Shown here in pieces: positions 11,521 through 25,430 of a stretch of 45,621 nucleotides of DNA (position 1 is its first letter; the number at the start of each line of letters is the position of its first letter). This DNA is from Purshia tridentata (Eukaryota > Streptophyta > Magnoliopsida > Rosales > Rosaceae), in the NCBI GenBank assembly GCA_003254885.1, contig QANT01005683.1, positions 1 through 45,621 of the forward strand. The letters run 5' to 3'. The position numbers and the translations under genes are program-made. The notes beneath the pieces are model-generated. The model was not told where the DNA came from and did no database searches. It saw only the letters and a program-made list of their open reading frames with translations.

Positions 11521-13774
11521 ATGATGAAAGGTTTGCTATTCCAACAACAACAACAGCAGCACCAACAAGTGGATGAAAATATGTCTAATTTAACTTCAGC
11601 ATCTGGTGATCAAGCTAGTGTCTCTTCTGGCAACAAAGCTGAAATTGGTACCAGCAGTTTTTCTCAGCAGTATTTTGCTCATCCACCGCCTCAAACCACT
11701 ACTCAACCATCTCAAAAAAAGAAGAGAAACCTCCCAGGCAATCCAGGTTAATTAATTACAATAGTTCAAAACCAAAGCTCTTAATTTCTATTAATTTCTT
11801 TGAATTGTGTTATTAATAGTAATCACTTATCTGGGTTCAAATTTTTTCTTTGGTTGATTTGGAATAATCAGACCCAGATGCAGAAGTAATAGCTTTGTCT
11901 CCCAAGACTCTCATGGCAACAAACAGATTCATTTGTGAGATCTGCAACAAAGGGTTCCAAAGAGACCAGAATCTCCAGCTTCACAGAAGAGGGCACAACT
12001 TGCCATGGAAGCTAAAGCAAAGGACAAGCAAAGAGGTGAGGAAGAAGGTTTATGTTTGCCCAGAAGCCAGCTGTGTGCACCATGACCCTTCAAGGGCTCT
12101 TGGGGACCTGACTGGGATCAAGAAGCACTTTTGCAGAAAGCATGGTGAGAAGAAGTGGAAATGTGACAAATGCTCAAAGAAGTATGCAGTTCAATCAGAT
12201 TGGAAAGCTCATTCCAAGACCTGTGGCACTAGGGAGTACAGATGTGACTGTGGAACCCTTTTCTCGAGGTAACTAACTAACCCTAAATCAAAATCATGCA
12301 TCTTAATCAACAATTTAAATTCATCAACTACAAAGTTGTGAGCAATTAGCAAAAGAGAGAATTAATTTTTGAAATCCCAGATTTCAGAATGTGATAAATG
12401 AATGAGATTCACATAAATTACTAAGGTACACTCTTTTATTTTGGGGTAGAGAAAGTGGGGGAAGGGCTTGCTTATTATGGATATAAATTTTAATGCACCC
12501 TGCAGCCTAATGTGGACTATCTGTCCTATGGCTCTCCCTGAAATGAATTAAAAATGAATAAGATAAATAGAAAAATATGAGAGCTAGCAAAAGAGAGAGA
12601 GTAGTGGAAAGTCAATACCTCTCTGCAATTTTTTTTGTAAAAGAGCACTTTATGACATGTTGCTTTTGTTTTCTTGTGTTTTGTCTTTTTTGTTGGGATT
12701 TTGATGAATAGGAGGGATAGCTTCATCACCCACAGAGCCTTCTGTGATGCTTTAGCAGAGGAGAGTGCAAGATCCATCACAACAAACAACAATAATAACC
12801 CTCTCCTCCTCAACAGTACCCCACCATCTTCAGCAATATCTCATCACATGAACCTTCAATTGCTCAATCCACAAGTAGACCTCCATGCATACAATTCATT
12901 GAAAAAAGAGCAGCAAAGTAGTAATAATTTCAGTAGTACTCTGAGGCCAGACTTGCCACCTTGGCTGGCTTGCCCACCTGGCCCACCACCACCCCCCAGC
13001 ATTGATCTTTCCTCATCCGCCTCAATCTTCACTACAAGGTTAGATCAAGACTTCTCTCATACCCACCAAGATTTAGCCCTTCATGATCATCACAGTACAA
13101 CTCCAAACCCTAACCCTAGCCTTGGTGGGCCCACTACACTCCCACCCTTCCAGCCCACACCGCCCTCCCCACACTTGTCAGCCACTGCATTGCTACAGAA
13201 GGCAGCTCAGATGGGTGCAACCATGAGCAGCAAGACTAGTACTACTGCAGCAGGCTCATCAGTACTGCCACCCATGATGAGGCCCCATCACCAGGGTCAC
13301 GTGTCTGATTTTGGAGGTCACGTGTCTGCTTTTGGAAATAATAGAGCTGCAGCAACATCAGCAACAAATGGGGCTAGTAGTACCAGCAATAGTACTACTG
13401 GTGCAGCAGCAGCAGCCTCAGCCTCAGGTGTTCATCAGCATCAACATCATCATCATCAAGCTAATTCTCTTCTTCATGACATGATGAATTCTCTGTCTTC
13501 TGGGACTGGGTTTGAAGGAACTTCTTTTGAGGACATTGCTTTTGGGAATAGCATTCTCAATAATTCAAAGAAGGATCATGGGAATTCATCATCATCATCA
13601 ACCCATTTCAATAGAAGTAGTACTGATCATCATGAAGGTGGTGGTGGTGGCCATGCTGGTGAAGGTTTGACCAGAGACTTCTTGGGTCTCAGAGCACTGT
13701 CTCACAGTGACATTCTCAATATTGCTGGTTTTGGAAACTGCCAAAATCAAACCCAAAAACCTTGGCAAGGTTAG
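11521..13774 (+). CDS. IDD11: INDETERMINATE DOMAIN (IDD) C2H2 zinc-finger transcription factor
   Basis: Three exons (11521-11746, 11872-12268, 12712-13774) give 561 aa. The chosen start, MMKGLLFQ, leads into DENMSNLTSASGDQASVSSG, an N-terminus typical of the IDD7/IDD11 clade. A KKKR nuclear signal (about 66-69) precedes the ID domain: finger 1 C97/C100/H113/H117, finger 2 C138/C143/H161/H166, and two CCHC fingers C173/C176/H189/C193 and C200/C202/H215/C219. The low-complexity tail keeps the two IDD hallmarks, SATALLQKAAQMGA (from residue 364) and TRDFLGL (528-534), and ends KPWQG. IDD proteins are nuclear DNA-binding regulators that act with GRAS proteins such as SHR, SCR or DELLA. The tail contains Ala, His, Gly and Ser/Asn runs and an in-frame tandem repeat. 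The family is certain; the IDD11 assignment rests on the N- and C-terminal signatures and remembered synteny, and IDD7 is the alternative. Confidence 0.93.
13295..13336 (+). repeat. In-frame 21-bp tandem repeat in the IDD coding sequence
   Basis: Two adjacent 21-bp units (13295-13315 and 13316-13336) differ at one base. They encode GHVSDFG-GHVSAFG, about residues 403-416. Each contains a CACGTG hexamer. Confidence 0.9.
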
Positions 13775-14704
13775 GCTGCAAGGTTATCCTTAATTTTGTT
13801 TTTGTTTCTTTAAACATAATATATTTTGAGTTATTATATACTTTCTTCTTTAATTAAGTAATCAATTAATGTCAATCTTCCCAAAGGGAAGGCCCTTGAA
13901 ACGGCAACATTTTAATGACTTATATGGTTCCTCTTTTACAAATTTTTTCCTTAATTAATTAGTTGTAATTCGATCATCCACTTATTTAGCACTCATGGCA
14001 ATGTGTGTCTTCTCCTTACTAGTTTTGAGCATGGTTTTTTTTTGTTCAAAGTTTTGAGCAGGGTTGAACTATTGACTAGTAACATTGCTCCCACGCAGTA
14101 CGCAACATGTGTTAGAGGTTGAATGGTTTAATCGATATGAATTATTATATGTGAAAAAGAAGTTCGTTATATTTATTTGTATGTGAACTTAGCAACTTAG
14201 CAACAAATTAAGGGTTTCGCATTAATATACATTTTGCGACTGCCATATATGTTTACACAACCCTGATCGAGATATATATATTAGTTACGTTTGACTTTGG
14301 TTCTAAAAAAGTGTTGCTGGTATGGCAATTAAACACCATGCATAGAATTGAGTTGGTGAGAAAACAACAATTATATTTCGTCTATATATATAATGTCCTT
14401 ATGTGTTAATTTCACTCTCCTATATATATATATACAGTGGGTTGGTATATTTGGTACTTCCCATTCCCAGAAGCAAAATAAACTATATATGCTGCCACTA
14501 ACCCCAAAATCGTGGTGGTACAGTTTGTGGGTCACTTCGAAAATTGCAAAAGTGGAAATAATGAAGTAATTTGTCTTAATCATTGGATACTAAAGTTCAA
14601 AACCTAATGATGCATATTAAGTTGTACTAAGTTGTACAAATTTTATGTTGGTAGCTAGCTCAAGTAAAATTGTTAATCCACATGCAAACAGTAGTGCCCG
14701 GTAG

Positions 14705-14736
14705 TCTCTCTCTCCCTCTCTCTCCCTCTCTCTCTC
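14705..14736. repeat. CT-rich microsatellite
   Basis: An imperfect CT/CCCT dinucleotide run. Confidence 0.85.
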
Positions 14737-14958
14737 ATATTTTGAAGAAGCTAGGAGCTTCTTTTTTTACCATGGAAGTAGCTAGGAGCTTTGAATATGC
14801 GAATATATATATACATGCATGTTAGTAAAAAGTAGAGGGATATACGATTATTGCAAATGAAAAGCTATAGATAGAGCATTGGATTCTCTAATCGAAAGAT
14901 TCGTGAATGTGAGCAAGTTATATACAGGTAGGCTTGGTTTATATATTTCTGCGCATAT

Positions 14959-14982
14959 GAGAGAGAGAGAGAGAGAGAGAGA
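14959..14982. repeat. (GA)12 microsatellite
   Basis: An uninterrupted run of twelve GA units. It borders the SINE-like fragment, and on the minus strand it would form a (TC)n tail. Confidence 0.9.
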
Positions 14983-14984
14983 TG

Positions 14985-15100
14985 CTGTTTGACACCTAAT
15001 GTGGGTGCAATGCAAGTGGGATTCAATCCCGAGGGAAGATCATTCATACTCATTGGCTTAATTAGTTTGTATAGCTCATTGTGGGAGGTAATTATAATTA
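14985..15100 (-). mobile_element. Possible tRNA-derived SINE fragment
   Basis: On the minus strand a string like a B-box (GGGATTGAATCCC, about 15018-15030) follows a weak A-box-like string (AAGCCAATGAG) by about 30 bases, and the segment runs into a (TC)n tail at 14982-14959. The layout is that of a short tRNA-derived SINE. The A-box is imperfect, no target duplication was found, and the motif could be chance. Confidence 0.25.
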
Positions 15101-18100
15101 ATGTACCTTTTTCTTTTACCTTTTTTATCAGACCAGAAAAACAAAATGTACAATTTTTATTTTCCCCATGATCAAATAGTATATGGATTCGTGTATTATA
15201 TATACACGAGAGAGAGAGAGATAGATGGTCCTATATATATTATATATATTTTTCAGTACAAGTGTGGCAGAAAGTCGGAGAAGCTGAGAATTGGGTTTCA
15301 AATATTTCCACCCAAATTAAATAAAAAAGAATACAGAAGCTCGGCAGCAGAGGGGAATATTCCTTGAAAAAGCGGAAAGAAAATGAGAAATTGAAGTGAC
15401 CTTGAGGTAAGGACTATAATAAAATTAATTTAATTTAATAACCAAATGTTACTTTCATGCTCTTGCCTGTTGTTGTAAATTACAAATATAGTAAATTAAT
15501 AAGATTGAAAACTTATCAGTGCTTATTAATTCAGCTTGAATCTTGTACCTAATTAAACTTAATCAAGTTGATGAAGGTTTATGATGTTTTGTTCTTTTTT
15601 GTTAATGTTTTTATCCAACTCTTTAACTTATCATATACCAAACTTATTTTTCTACTCTCATATATTCTTATTATATAGCTAGTGACAGACAACATAACAT
15701 AATTATGTTACCAAATTACTTGACAAGAACATAAAAAATGATATTTATAATAAATATATATATTTCACTTTTTAATTTCTGGGATATATATTTAGTATTA
15801 TAAGGTGCATGCAAGATAAGTTAGTGCTTCTTTAGCAGACTAGCCACACCATTAACTGCCCCTGCTAATTAGCTTCTCTCAACCCTCAAGGCTCAACTCA
15901 AGTAGTAATTAAGGAAACTGATATGTCGATCTGTGTGTGAATACACGTGCGGCCACAAGAGACAGAGAGAGAGAGGTTTAACTTATATACATATATATAT
16001 ATATAAGTAAATATATATATGTTGAGTAATCAAAAGAAGATATGATTAGCCTATGATCAAGAGATAAAGTGGTTTATAAAATCAGAGGTGTCTCGTGAAA
16101 GAGATTCTCATATATCCTAAAGTCCTATATGTATATATGTTAGCTCAATATAGCAGTACTTTTACAGTGGTCTTGGCACCTGTCCTTATTCATTGGGTTT
16201 CAAAAAGTACTCAACAATTTTAATTTATATTAACAAAAGATTCCTCTGAATAATTCCCACTTCGATCTCGATCATATTAATCCTAAACATAGGCCATGAT
16301 ATATATTTAATTAATTTATAACTTAGAAAGAGAGAGAGAGAGCTTTCTGAAATGACACACATGCCAACAATGTTACAATAACATTTTCTTGTTTGCTTGG
16401 AGCATCAGAAATGTAAGTAGGAGAGCATGTTTGTCATTTCATTAAGAGAGATCAGTGAGAGAGAGATCTAGCGAAGGCATATGATGATCGATTCAATATC
16501 ACAAGATAGGTAAGGAAATGAATTAAGGTGGGCTAGCTATAGCTAGGCTAAAAGCAAGCATGCACAGTCCCCGAGCTAGGTGCTAGGGCAAGGCTGCCCA
16601 GCTAGTACTAGTACTAGTGTACTACTGTCTATAATTTGGATGCTTTGCTAATTGCATTGCCGGGCACTTTTTGCCTGCTGGGTTTATCAGCTACAAAGAT
16701 AATTCAGAAAATAAGAAAGAATATGCATGTGGTGGTATCTCTAAAAGCTTAAAGCTGGAGAGAGATAGAGAGAGCAAGCCCGGATAAAAGAATGAATGGC
16801 AAATGGGTTTGTTTGTTGTTTGTGAATTTTGATGGTTAGCACTGGCATGGTTAAAAACCAGTTGACTTGTCACTGTAAAGATGTTTGGCTCCCTTTGTGT
16901 TAATAATGCTACCTTTTATCTTTGACTTATCATCATCTCTCTCTTTCTTTCTGCTTCTGCCTCTTTCTCTCTCACATATGCACATGTCTGCATATACAGC
17001 AGAGAGAGACATCTCCTACATATTCTCTTTCTCTTTTCAAAAAGCAATTACAAGCATGCAGAGCTATAGCTACAGTACATCTACTTCTCATCAAAAATCG
17101 ATTTGTTGTGTTATGACTTAGAAGTCTTGTATTCAATGAAGAATGGGCCTTATTAGGTCTAGAAACTATCTTGGACTTTATGATCGAGTAGACTTCTAAT
17201 TTGTTCACCAATTTATGGCCAAAATAGAAGAACATACAACAACATTCATTTATTATTTCATGCATGTCAAATAAAATCAAAACCAAAGATCACACAATAA
17301 GTAGAACACAGCGACAGAAATTAAGTTAAAGTGACTGAAAGAGATCTCCCCTCACAATTATTACTTATAACGTACGTGGAGGTAACTATCGGCTAAAATG
17401 GAAGGGTCATGAAATACAAGACAAGGCATCCCCTGAGTTGGCCATTGCATGGGCCATGTTTGGGTTATAATAGTGTTTTTTCAACGCCCAAAAGGAGGGC
17501 TCTCTGGACAAAACAGCCCACATGCGAAAGTGTTTGACAAGCTGGCCCACTTTTATAAAGATGAGGGCTCATTGACTTGAGAATTTTCATACAACCCCAT
17601 GAAACGAAACTGTTGAACAGTTTCAACCTAAAATCATATAAAATACAAAGATAATGAAAATTATTCTAAGAGTAACTGATTAGTAAGTTAATACAAAAAC
17701 TAAATACTTTTTTTGACACACCACATTATGTAATTTCATAATATGCAACATCCATTTTTCAAGCCTCATTTCAAATATCATTTTTTATAAATAAGTCTCT
17801 TAAAATATGAAGTTTTTTAGCCATTTCATTATAATAATGTTTTTATCTTATGACAGTTAGATAATTAAATAATTTCTAAAATAGTTTCTAATTTGATTAA
17901 TTTGTTGTAATGATATTTTTTAGGTTTGGCTTAAAAATGAAAGTTTTTATTCTAGAATTACTTACGTGGTGGTGGACCCAAAAGAGTGATTAACTTCTTG
18001 TAAACTTATTGATCAATTAGCTTTAGAACACTCTTCTATATACAAATATAATATATTTTTGGGTCATATATATATATGAAACATGAATATAAAAAAACAC

Positions 18101-18571
18101 ATAATATAATCATTTGGAATTTCATACACCCTAGTTCTATAGGTTATTATTGAACATTTTCAACGGTTTCACTCATCCAGTGGAAGAAAAAAAGTTGCCA
18201 AGCACTCGATTCCCTGCACAAACACACCCCAAAAATTAAAACGTGGGCCGACTTATCATCCTTAAAAATTACATCGCTATTATTTGTAATTAGACTTTAA
18301 ATGGATTATTTTATTATGGGAATCTCAAAAATAATGGACTGATTAATTGTTGAAGTATATGTATATCCAGATTATCTGATTCTGTATAATGATTAATGAG
18401 CCTATAATGAAGTTACATCGCAATGAACAAATTTGATCAATGCCAATAATATTTTATCTCGGATAATATGCATTTCGCCATTTCGTATAAAATGTTAAAA
18501 AGTAACATCGAAAAACAAAAAAGAGAGGACTGTTTTAGAAGTTGGAACTTTAATAGTGGTGTCCGTACGGA

Positions 18572-21500
18572 ATGAAGTATAAGAACCATAGCACAGGAAG
18601 ATGGTGCTCTAAATGGTCAACAATGGTGAGGAAGAGAAGCACAACACCCACCCTGTTTTTCTTCATCTTCCTCTCTCTCTTAACCTTCGGTATCTTTGTC
18701 CCTGTCTTTGCTCTTCTACCTTCTCTCTCTTCCCACTCTCATCACCACCAGCATCATTCTAGCACCAAGAAAGTAAGTCTTTCTCTCTCTGTCACGCTGA
18801 TACTTTCATGAAAACTGGAAATTGATAAATTCTGGATTTTGATTTCTGGGTCAGTTTGATTTGTTTCAAATCATCTGTTTGAGTTAAAAGTTGAACGAGC
18901 TGTACAGAAACTACATTCTGCTTTGGTCGTTATCTGGGTGCCTTCAAGTGTTTGATTTCGGACTTATATATAATGAAATTCTACTTAGTTAATAGGAAGT
19001 TTAGAAAATATAAAAGAAAAAAAATTTGGCTATTAGACTACTCAGTCAAGAAAGGAAAATGCATCTGAACAAACAGACACTTGAAGCAGATGTTTGCCAA
19101 ATTGAGATTATGCTTTCTGAGCTATTCCAGCTACCCATAGAGGGTTGAATTTCTTGTTTCATGTTCAGTACATTGATGATCAAGTGGGAGCCAAATTTAC
19201 CAACTATACTCAATTTAGTCTTTTTTTTTTTCAAAAAAATTCTCTACAAGTGTCATTTGTTCATCCTGTGGATTGAGAAATTTGTTTGTTCGCTTTTCAG
19301 AATCAGGGTTATGCCAGAAAGTTTGAAATTTCAAATGACAAGTTCTGGAAGGATGATCAGCCTTTCCAGATCATTGGGGGTGACTTGCATTATTTCCGGG
19401 TTCTTCCTGAGGTATTCTTCTTTCTTTGGTCTTTCTGAGTACTTGTAATGTTGAAACAGTAATATGATCAGCTGTGCATATTTTCTGAAATATGTCCTTG
19501 GTGGCTTTCCTGCAAATTTTGTATAAGCTTATACTGGGGGGGATTTGTGCTTGTTAGTGGCTTCTAGTAAGATAATGGTCACTTATGAAGAAAAATTTTT
19601 TTGACTGATATTATAAGATACAAGATGGAATCTTTCTGAAAATTTTCATTTGAAGAGCAAAGTTAATGTGGGAGGAATGAGATAGAGAGAAAAAAAAAAA
19701 AAAAACCAAGAAAACAAGGCACGATTAAGAAAGGAGAAAAGATATAGAGCTCAACTCCATATTCTCAATATTAAAATATCATGTCTCCCTCCGACAAATG
19801 ACTGCTTTATAGTGCTACATGGTGAACCTAATCTGATGCACTGCATCAAAATTGAAGCATTCAATGTTCATCAAGTTGAAAAAGCATGCGGAAGCTCCTC
19901 AATTCTCACATGCTTAAAAGTTTCTCCTTTATATAATAGAAGGAACTAACAAACATGAAGTAATTGGTTCTTGTCTCATAGAATGTCTTTGTTGAGAAGA
20001 ATGACCATTTCCAAATATTTATACTTGAGTGAAGGCTTTCTGGTATTGATGTGGTGATGCCGCAAGGTGATGTTTATGAATGCAGTACTGGGAAGATAGG
20101 CTGTTGAGAGCAAAGGCACTGGGATTAAATACTATTCAAACTTATGTTCCCTGGAACCTACATGAACCAAAAGCTGGTACTTTGAATTTTGAGGGTATTG
20201 CAGATCTAGTATCATTTATCAAACTCTCCCAGAAGCTGGGTTTTCTTGTTATGCTTCGAGCTGGGCCATATATATGTGCAGGTCAGTAGTGAGTAGTGAC
20301 TGTCCGATCTAGGATCTCTTTCATTTGTTAAGGGGCTTTGTGAAATTTCCGTTTCCTTTAGGTCAACTATATGCATGAGAAATTTTTTTCCTATTCCCCT
20401 AATATTTATCTTCATTTCGGAGTGTGTTTCATATTGAAGCTAAATGGTATCCTTTAAATTTTAATTGGTCTATTAATTTATAGCTCTAGTTGGTTGACTT
20501 CTAGACTTAAATACGCGACAAATATTTTCTGACATTTCAGTTCCTGTTGTTTTTCAATTATTTATCTTTTAGTTGCCATTAATGGTGGTAGTGGTAATGA
20601 TGTAATGATAATGGTGATAATAACTTTCTTGAATATCCTTATATTGCAGAGTGGGATTTGGGGGGTTTCCCTCCTTGGTTACTTGCCATCAAGCCAGCTC
20701 CAAGACTAAGATCATCGGATCCTGCTTTCCTTCAATTGGTAAGTTTTCCTGGTGTTTTATTTTCTTTGTAATATATAGCATGCATGATAAACCAGTATGG
20801 TGAATGTATATTTTTGTTAAAAGTTATAATATTTTGAATGTCTCACATCTGTATCATGGATATCTCACAATTTTGCCACGTCTTTGTCTCTCTTACTAGA
20901 TTTTCAATCCTCTTCAAGTTTGTAGTCTCTGTTTTTTTAGACATTTATACCACTTTTAAACTTATTACTTATAAAATAAAAAATATCTCTGATCAGTTAT
21001 TTTTTGGTGCAAATGTCTCTGATGATTCTGATCATTTTTATTTATGGTTGTAAAATTTATGTCTGGGACTTCCAATGTACTTGTTTCTCTTTTCAATATT
21101 TTGATATGGGCTCAATTGCAAACTCCTGAAGGTTGAAAGATGGTGGGGAAGTCTACTTCCAAAGGTAGCTCCTCTTCTTTATGGCAATGGAGGTCCTATT
21201 ATAATGGTCCAGGTATGTGGATCTCTTATTTCTGGCTTGGACCTATCTCCATGATGCTTAACAAAGAATTTTCAAGAAACAATTAATGTACAATGCCAAG
21301 AATCAAGTTTCCAAGTTGCAGAAACTAAAGGGCAGCTCTTGCCAAAATGTATGAATCAATTACTTTGAGATCGTACTGTTGATAAATTACACTAAAGCAG
21401 AAATTTTCGGACAGGTTGAAAATGAATTTGGTTCTTATGGGGATGACAAAGCTTATCTTCATCACCTGGTCTCTTTGGCTAGGAAGCACCTTGGGGATGA

Positions 21501-24500
21501 TGTAATTTTGTAAGTGATTAAGCCTTATGCTCATTTTTCTTTGCAGATGTGTACACCATGGAACAGGCATGATTCATTCATGGTGGTTACTGGTTTTGCC
21601 TTTAAAACATGACCTAGTCCCAACCGTATTCCGACTAATTAGGTTCACTCCAACTAAGATATAAAAACAAGGTGTTCACATTACATACTGTGAGAAAATG
21701 GAATTTTGACATAGCAGTTATTTCTTGCAGTTATTATAGTTTCTTGTTTCGTTTTAATGGTCATTAGGTATACAACAGATGGAGGTTCTAGGGAAACTCT
21801 CAAGAAAGGAACAATCCGTGGAGATGCTGTCCTTTCAGGTAAACCTCAACATCATCCTATACATTTAATAAACATTAATTCTTAAAAGTTTTTTTTCTCT
21901 TGTTAATAACCATTTCTTTATTCATTCGCTTACTATTACACATTAAACACCTTGTAACGTATAATAGCTTAATTACTTTATTCACTACCATGTCTTCAGT
22001 AAAGAATTTTATACTCGCTCTTTAAGCCTTCCTGTGTGCTTAATAAAATTTTCATCCCTTATTGTTACCTTTTGGCTTTCCATATTTAGTTTTAGATGCT
22101 AAATTAGTGCAACGTCTTTTGACTTTCTAGGCCTAGGGGAGAAAGTGCTCCTAGTTGTTGAAGATCATTTTTAAAGATGGGGGGATGGTCACCTGGAAAA
22201 TTTTCCTCATATATCAGAAAGAATAGGCCTTAAAGAATATAGTGGAAAAAAATTGTCCAATATAGACACTCTTATGAGTGCATTAGGTGTTCTTCATATA
22301 ACGTAATCTTTATTTCTGACTTGCAGCTGTTGACTTCACTACTGGTGATGACCCTTGGCCTATATTTGAGTTGCAAAAGGAGTTCAATAACCCAGGGAAA
22401 TCACCACCACTTTCTTCGTAGGTTTCTTGTTATTCATTATTTTTCTTTTTTGGCCAGTAGTCAAAATCCTCACAATGCTTTCTTCAGAGAGTTTTACACA
22501 GGTTGGCTTACACACTGGGGGGAGGAGAATGCACAGACTAATGCTGATTTTACAGCAGCTGCCTTGAACAAGATTTTGGAAAGAAATGGTTCTGCAGTGC
22601 TTTATGTATGCCCTACAATTCTTAGTTTGCTGCTACCAACTAATGCTTTATTGTAAAGCTTTAAACCTTACATTTAAAATTTCCAGATGGCACATGGGGG
22701 AACAAACTTTGGATTTTACAATGGAGCAAATACTGGTTCAGATGAGTCTGATTTCAAGCCTGACCTCACTTCCTATGATTATGTGAGGAAGATTTTTCTT
22801 GTTTGTTGTAACTTTGGTGTTAATTTATGCTAGAAACTATAAACGTAGAACTGATACACCTATTTTCCAGGATGCACCTATTAGGGAATATGGGGATGTA
22901 AGTAATGCAAAATTCAAAGGTACAATTTTAAGCTGTATAATCTCTGAAACTGGAGTAAATTCCTCTTTCTATATGATATTGCAACATGGTTTATCATGAA
23001 TGTTGTACTGCTTTCAGCACTTAGGAGAGTTGTACAGCAATACAGTTCAGAATCTCTCCCTTCAGTTCCATCTGATAATGAAAAGAAAAGATATGGATCT
23101 ATTGACGTAATAAAAACAGGGTATTTATTTGACATGATACATTATTTTGATGTGGTTGAATCTGAAAACCCAATACCAATGGAGTCAGCAGGCCAGGTTT
23201 GTAAGAATTATGTCTTTGTTCCTTGTAACTTTATTTGTTTTCAGCTTTGGTGATAAGTGATACAAACATTACACTGAGATGAATGCTTTTTATTTTCAGA
23301 TGTTTGGTTTTTTGTTATATGTAACTGAATATGCTGCAAAACATGGTGGAAGCATTGTATCCATACCAAAGGTGCAACCTTCCCTTATTTTACAATTTAG
23401 CTGATGATTTTTATGTTCAGTTTAATAACTATATTAGAGTCAATTTCCTATTTGTAACTGGTAGACATTTATTTTCTCTTTTCCAATCAAGGCAACAAAC
23501 TAGTATTGCATCTCGTTTGTTTAGAGTCCAGCTTCTCATCTATTCATCATCTTCTCAGTGTATACAAATTACAACAGAATGTTTTAATAGTCTAAAAGGA
23601 TTTAAATTTTTTATTTCATGTGGCAGGTGCATGACAGAGCTCAAGTTTTCATATTATGCCCTTCTGAAGATCGGCATGGAAGACCAACATATGTTGGAAC
23701 TTTTGAAAGATGGTCAAATCAAAGTCTGACCCTTCCTAATACTAAATGTCTCTCAAACATCAGCTTATTTGTGTTGGTACCCGAATGTGCTCTCCTCTAT
23801 TTGTGCCCCTTCCTTACCTTTTACTTCCATTTCTTAACAAGAAAATTGACTTGGGCATCTTAATTCTTATAGTGCACACTCATTTGACAGATTTACATAG
23901 TACATAATTATAGATACACATCTTCTCTTCTCTTTTGATACAATAAGCTCTGTTTGGTTTCCTTGCTTTCTTCTTTGCCCACATAAGTTAAATTTTAGGA
24001 CTTCCCCCTTCCTTTGCATTCTCCTTTACCTATCAGGAAATAGAGAGCTTATATGATTCTGACTTTTAAATATAGTTTCAGCTACATAAAAAAAAAAAAA
24101 GGGAATTATTTGGGTACGATATTGGATACCCATGGTTTGAGTTAAACTTAGAATACAATGTTGGCACTTTATATTACTAAGCTTTAAGAAATGCGGTTCT
24201 CCATCATGCTACGAAAGCCTTAGTTTGCTCCAAATGTTTGGTACCTTAATTCTGTAAATTCCACATCTGTTTTTTTTCCCTAATTTGATTTTTTTCTGTT
24301 CAAATAGGTTGAAAATATGGGTCGTCTAAATTATGGGCCATATATCTTTGACAGAAAGGTAAATTCACATGTAAATTAAGAAATTGTATTCTATATTCCT
24401 TAATATGATTTGAGAAGCATAAGGTTCAATGCCACCTACTGAAGTCAAGAATTGCACTTCTGTCCGTTTATGTCTTGACGTCTGAAAAAGAAAGTACTTC

Positions 24501-25430
24501 CTAGCATAACGAATGATATTGAACTGGTCTTTCTTACTCTCTTTTGCAGGGTATTCTATCTTCTGTTTATCTAGATGGGAGGATTCTCCGTAGATGGAAA
24601 ATGTACTTGGTGCCTCTAATAAATCTGAATGAGGTTCCCAAAATCAATCCCATAATTCAAGCTGCATATTCTGGAATTACAATGTCATCCCGCAAAACAT
24701 TAAGAGTGAAGTCTGGTATGCTCTCAAATACACGTCTCCATGTTCTTTTCTATATCAGTTTGCACAGCAGCAACATTAACGAGGTCACAATTGTGATTAA
24801 GAGAAAACAATGGTTGTTAGCATTGGCTTTCCTTTGCAGGGAATGCTTCGAAAGAACCGGCATTTTATGGTGGACATTTTTCTATTAGCAAAGAAGACAA
24901 AATCAAAGATACATTCATTTCATTGAGTGGTTGGGGTAAAGGGATTGTAACTATTAACAATTTCAATATTGGAAGATTTTGGCCGGTAAAATATTGTTTC
25001 TCTTTCCCCTGTATATAAATATTTTCCTGCGTTTTCTTTTTATAGTAAATGGCATGTATTCTTTTACTCCAAGCATTGAGTCATGATGCATATTGCAGTT
25101 GAAGGGTCCACAATGCAACCTCTATGTTCCTGCTCCAGTCCTTCAGCATGGGAAGAATTTTGTGGTATGAGATGCGAAAAAGCTATATTTCTCTCACTTA
25201 TATTGGAATGAGTTTTCTTCTTTTTCTTTTAATTTTGTTTGAGGTTAAATGCTATTCAAAACCATATTCTTTATATAGACATAGAACCATAATCAACAAT
25301 ATTCTTCTGTTTTACCGTTGCACAGGTCATATTTGAGTTAGAATCCCCAAACCCCGAGCTTGTGGTTCACTTAGTTGATCAGCCAGACTTCACGTGTGGT
25401 TCAAGTAAATCGAATCTGCATCAACTTTAG
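18572..25430 (+). CDS. BGAL17: GH35 beta-galactosidase, BGAL17 type, 19 exons
   Basis: Nineteen GT-AG exons join into 710 aa: 18572-18772, 19301-19411, 20086-20281, 20650-20738, 21132-21212, 21415-21509, 21768-21838, 22327-22417, 22488-22605, 22687-22782, 22871-22919, 23018-23196, 23300-23371, 23627-23776, 24308-24358, 24550-24715, 24840-24985, 25099-25164, 25326-25430. A basic N-terminus and one hydrophobic segment (about 27-49) suggest a signal anchor or signal peptide, then a His-rich linker. The GH35 barrel starts at [21 protein letters not shown], the acid/base Glu in QVENEFG (E230) and the nucleophile in SEFYTGW (E313) are all present. It should remove terminal beta-galactose from cell-wall or glycoprotein glycans in the secretory pathway or wall. 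No C-terminal SUEL lectin domain is present, which with the length (about 700 aa) points to the divergent BGAL17 group (At1g72990) rather than the larger plant BGALs. A second possible start is the Met at 18623. Confidence 0.93.

Larger units (their letters stand above)
13775..18571. other. 4.8-kb gene-free AT-rich intergenic region
   Basis: No gene could be supported on either strand. The DNA is rich in TATATA tracts and in CT/GA runs (14705-14736, 14959-14982, and shorter ones near 15211, 15963 and 16330). I checked by eye for several conserved plant microRNA sequences and saw none. A SINE-like fragment lies near 14950-15100. The last few hundred bases should include the promoter of the beta-galactosidase gene. 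Confidence 0.5.

Noticed and set aside
14865..14925. tRNA-like string TAGAGCATTGGATTCTCTAATC
   Set aside because: It resembles the D-arm and anticodon part of a tRNA, but no matching T-arm or acceptor stem follows, so no tRNA gene is called.
13775..18571. Possible microRNA precursor in the long spacer
   Set aside because: I looked by eye for several conserved mature plant microRNAs and saw none. Short palindromes such as those near 16600 are simple ACTAG repeats.
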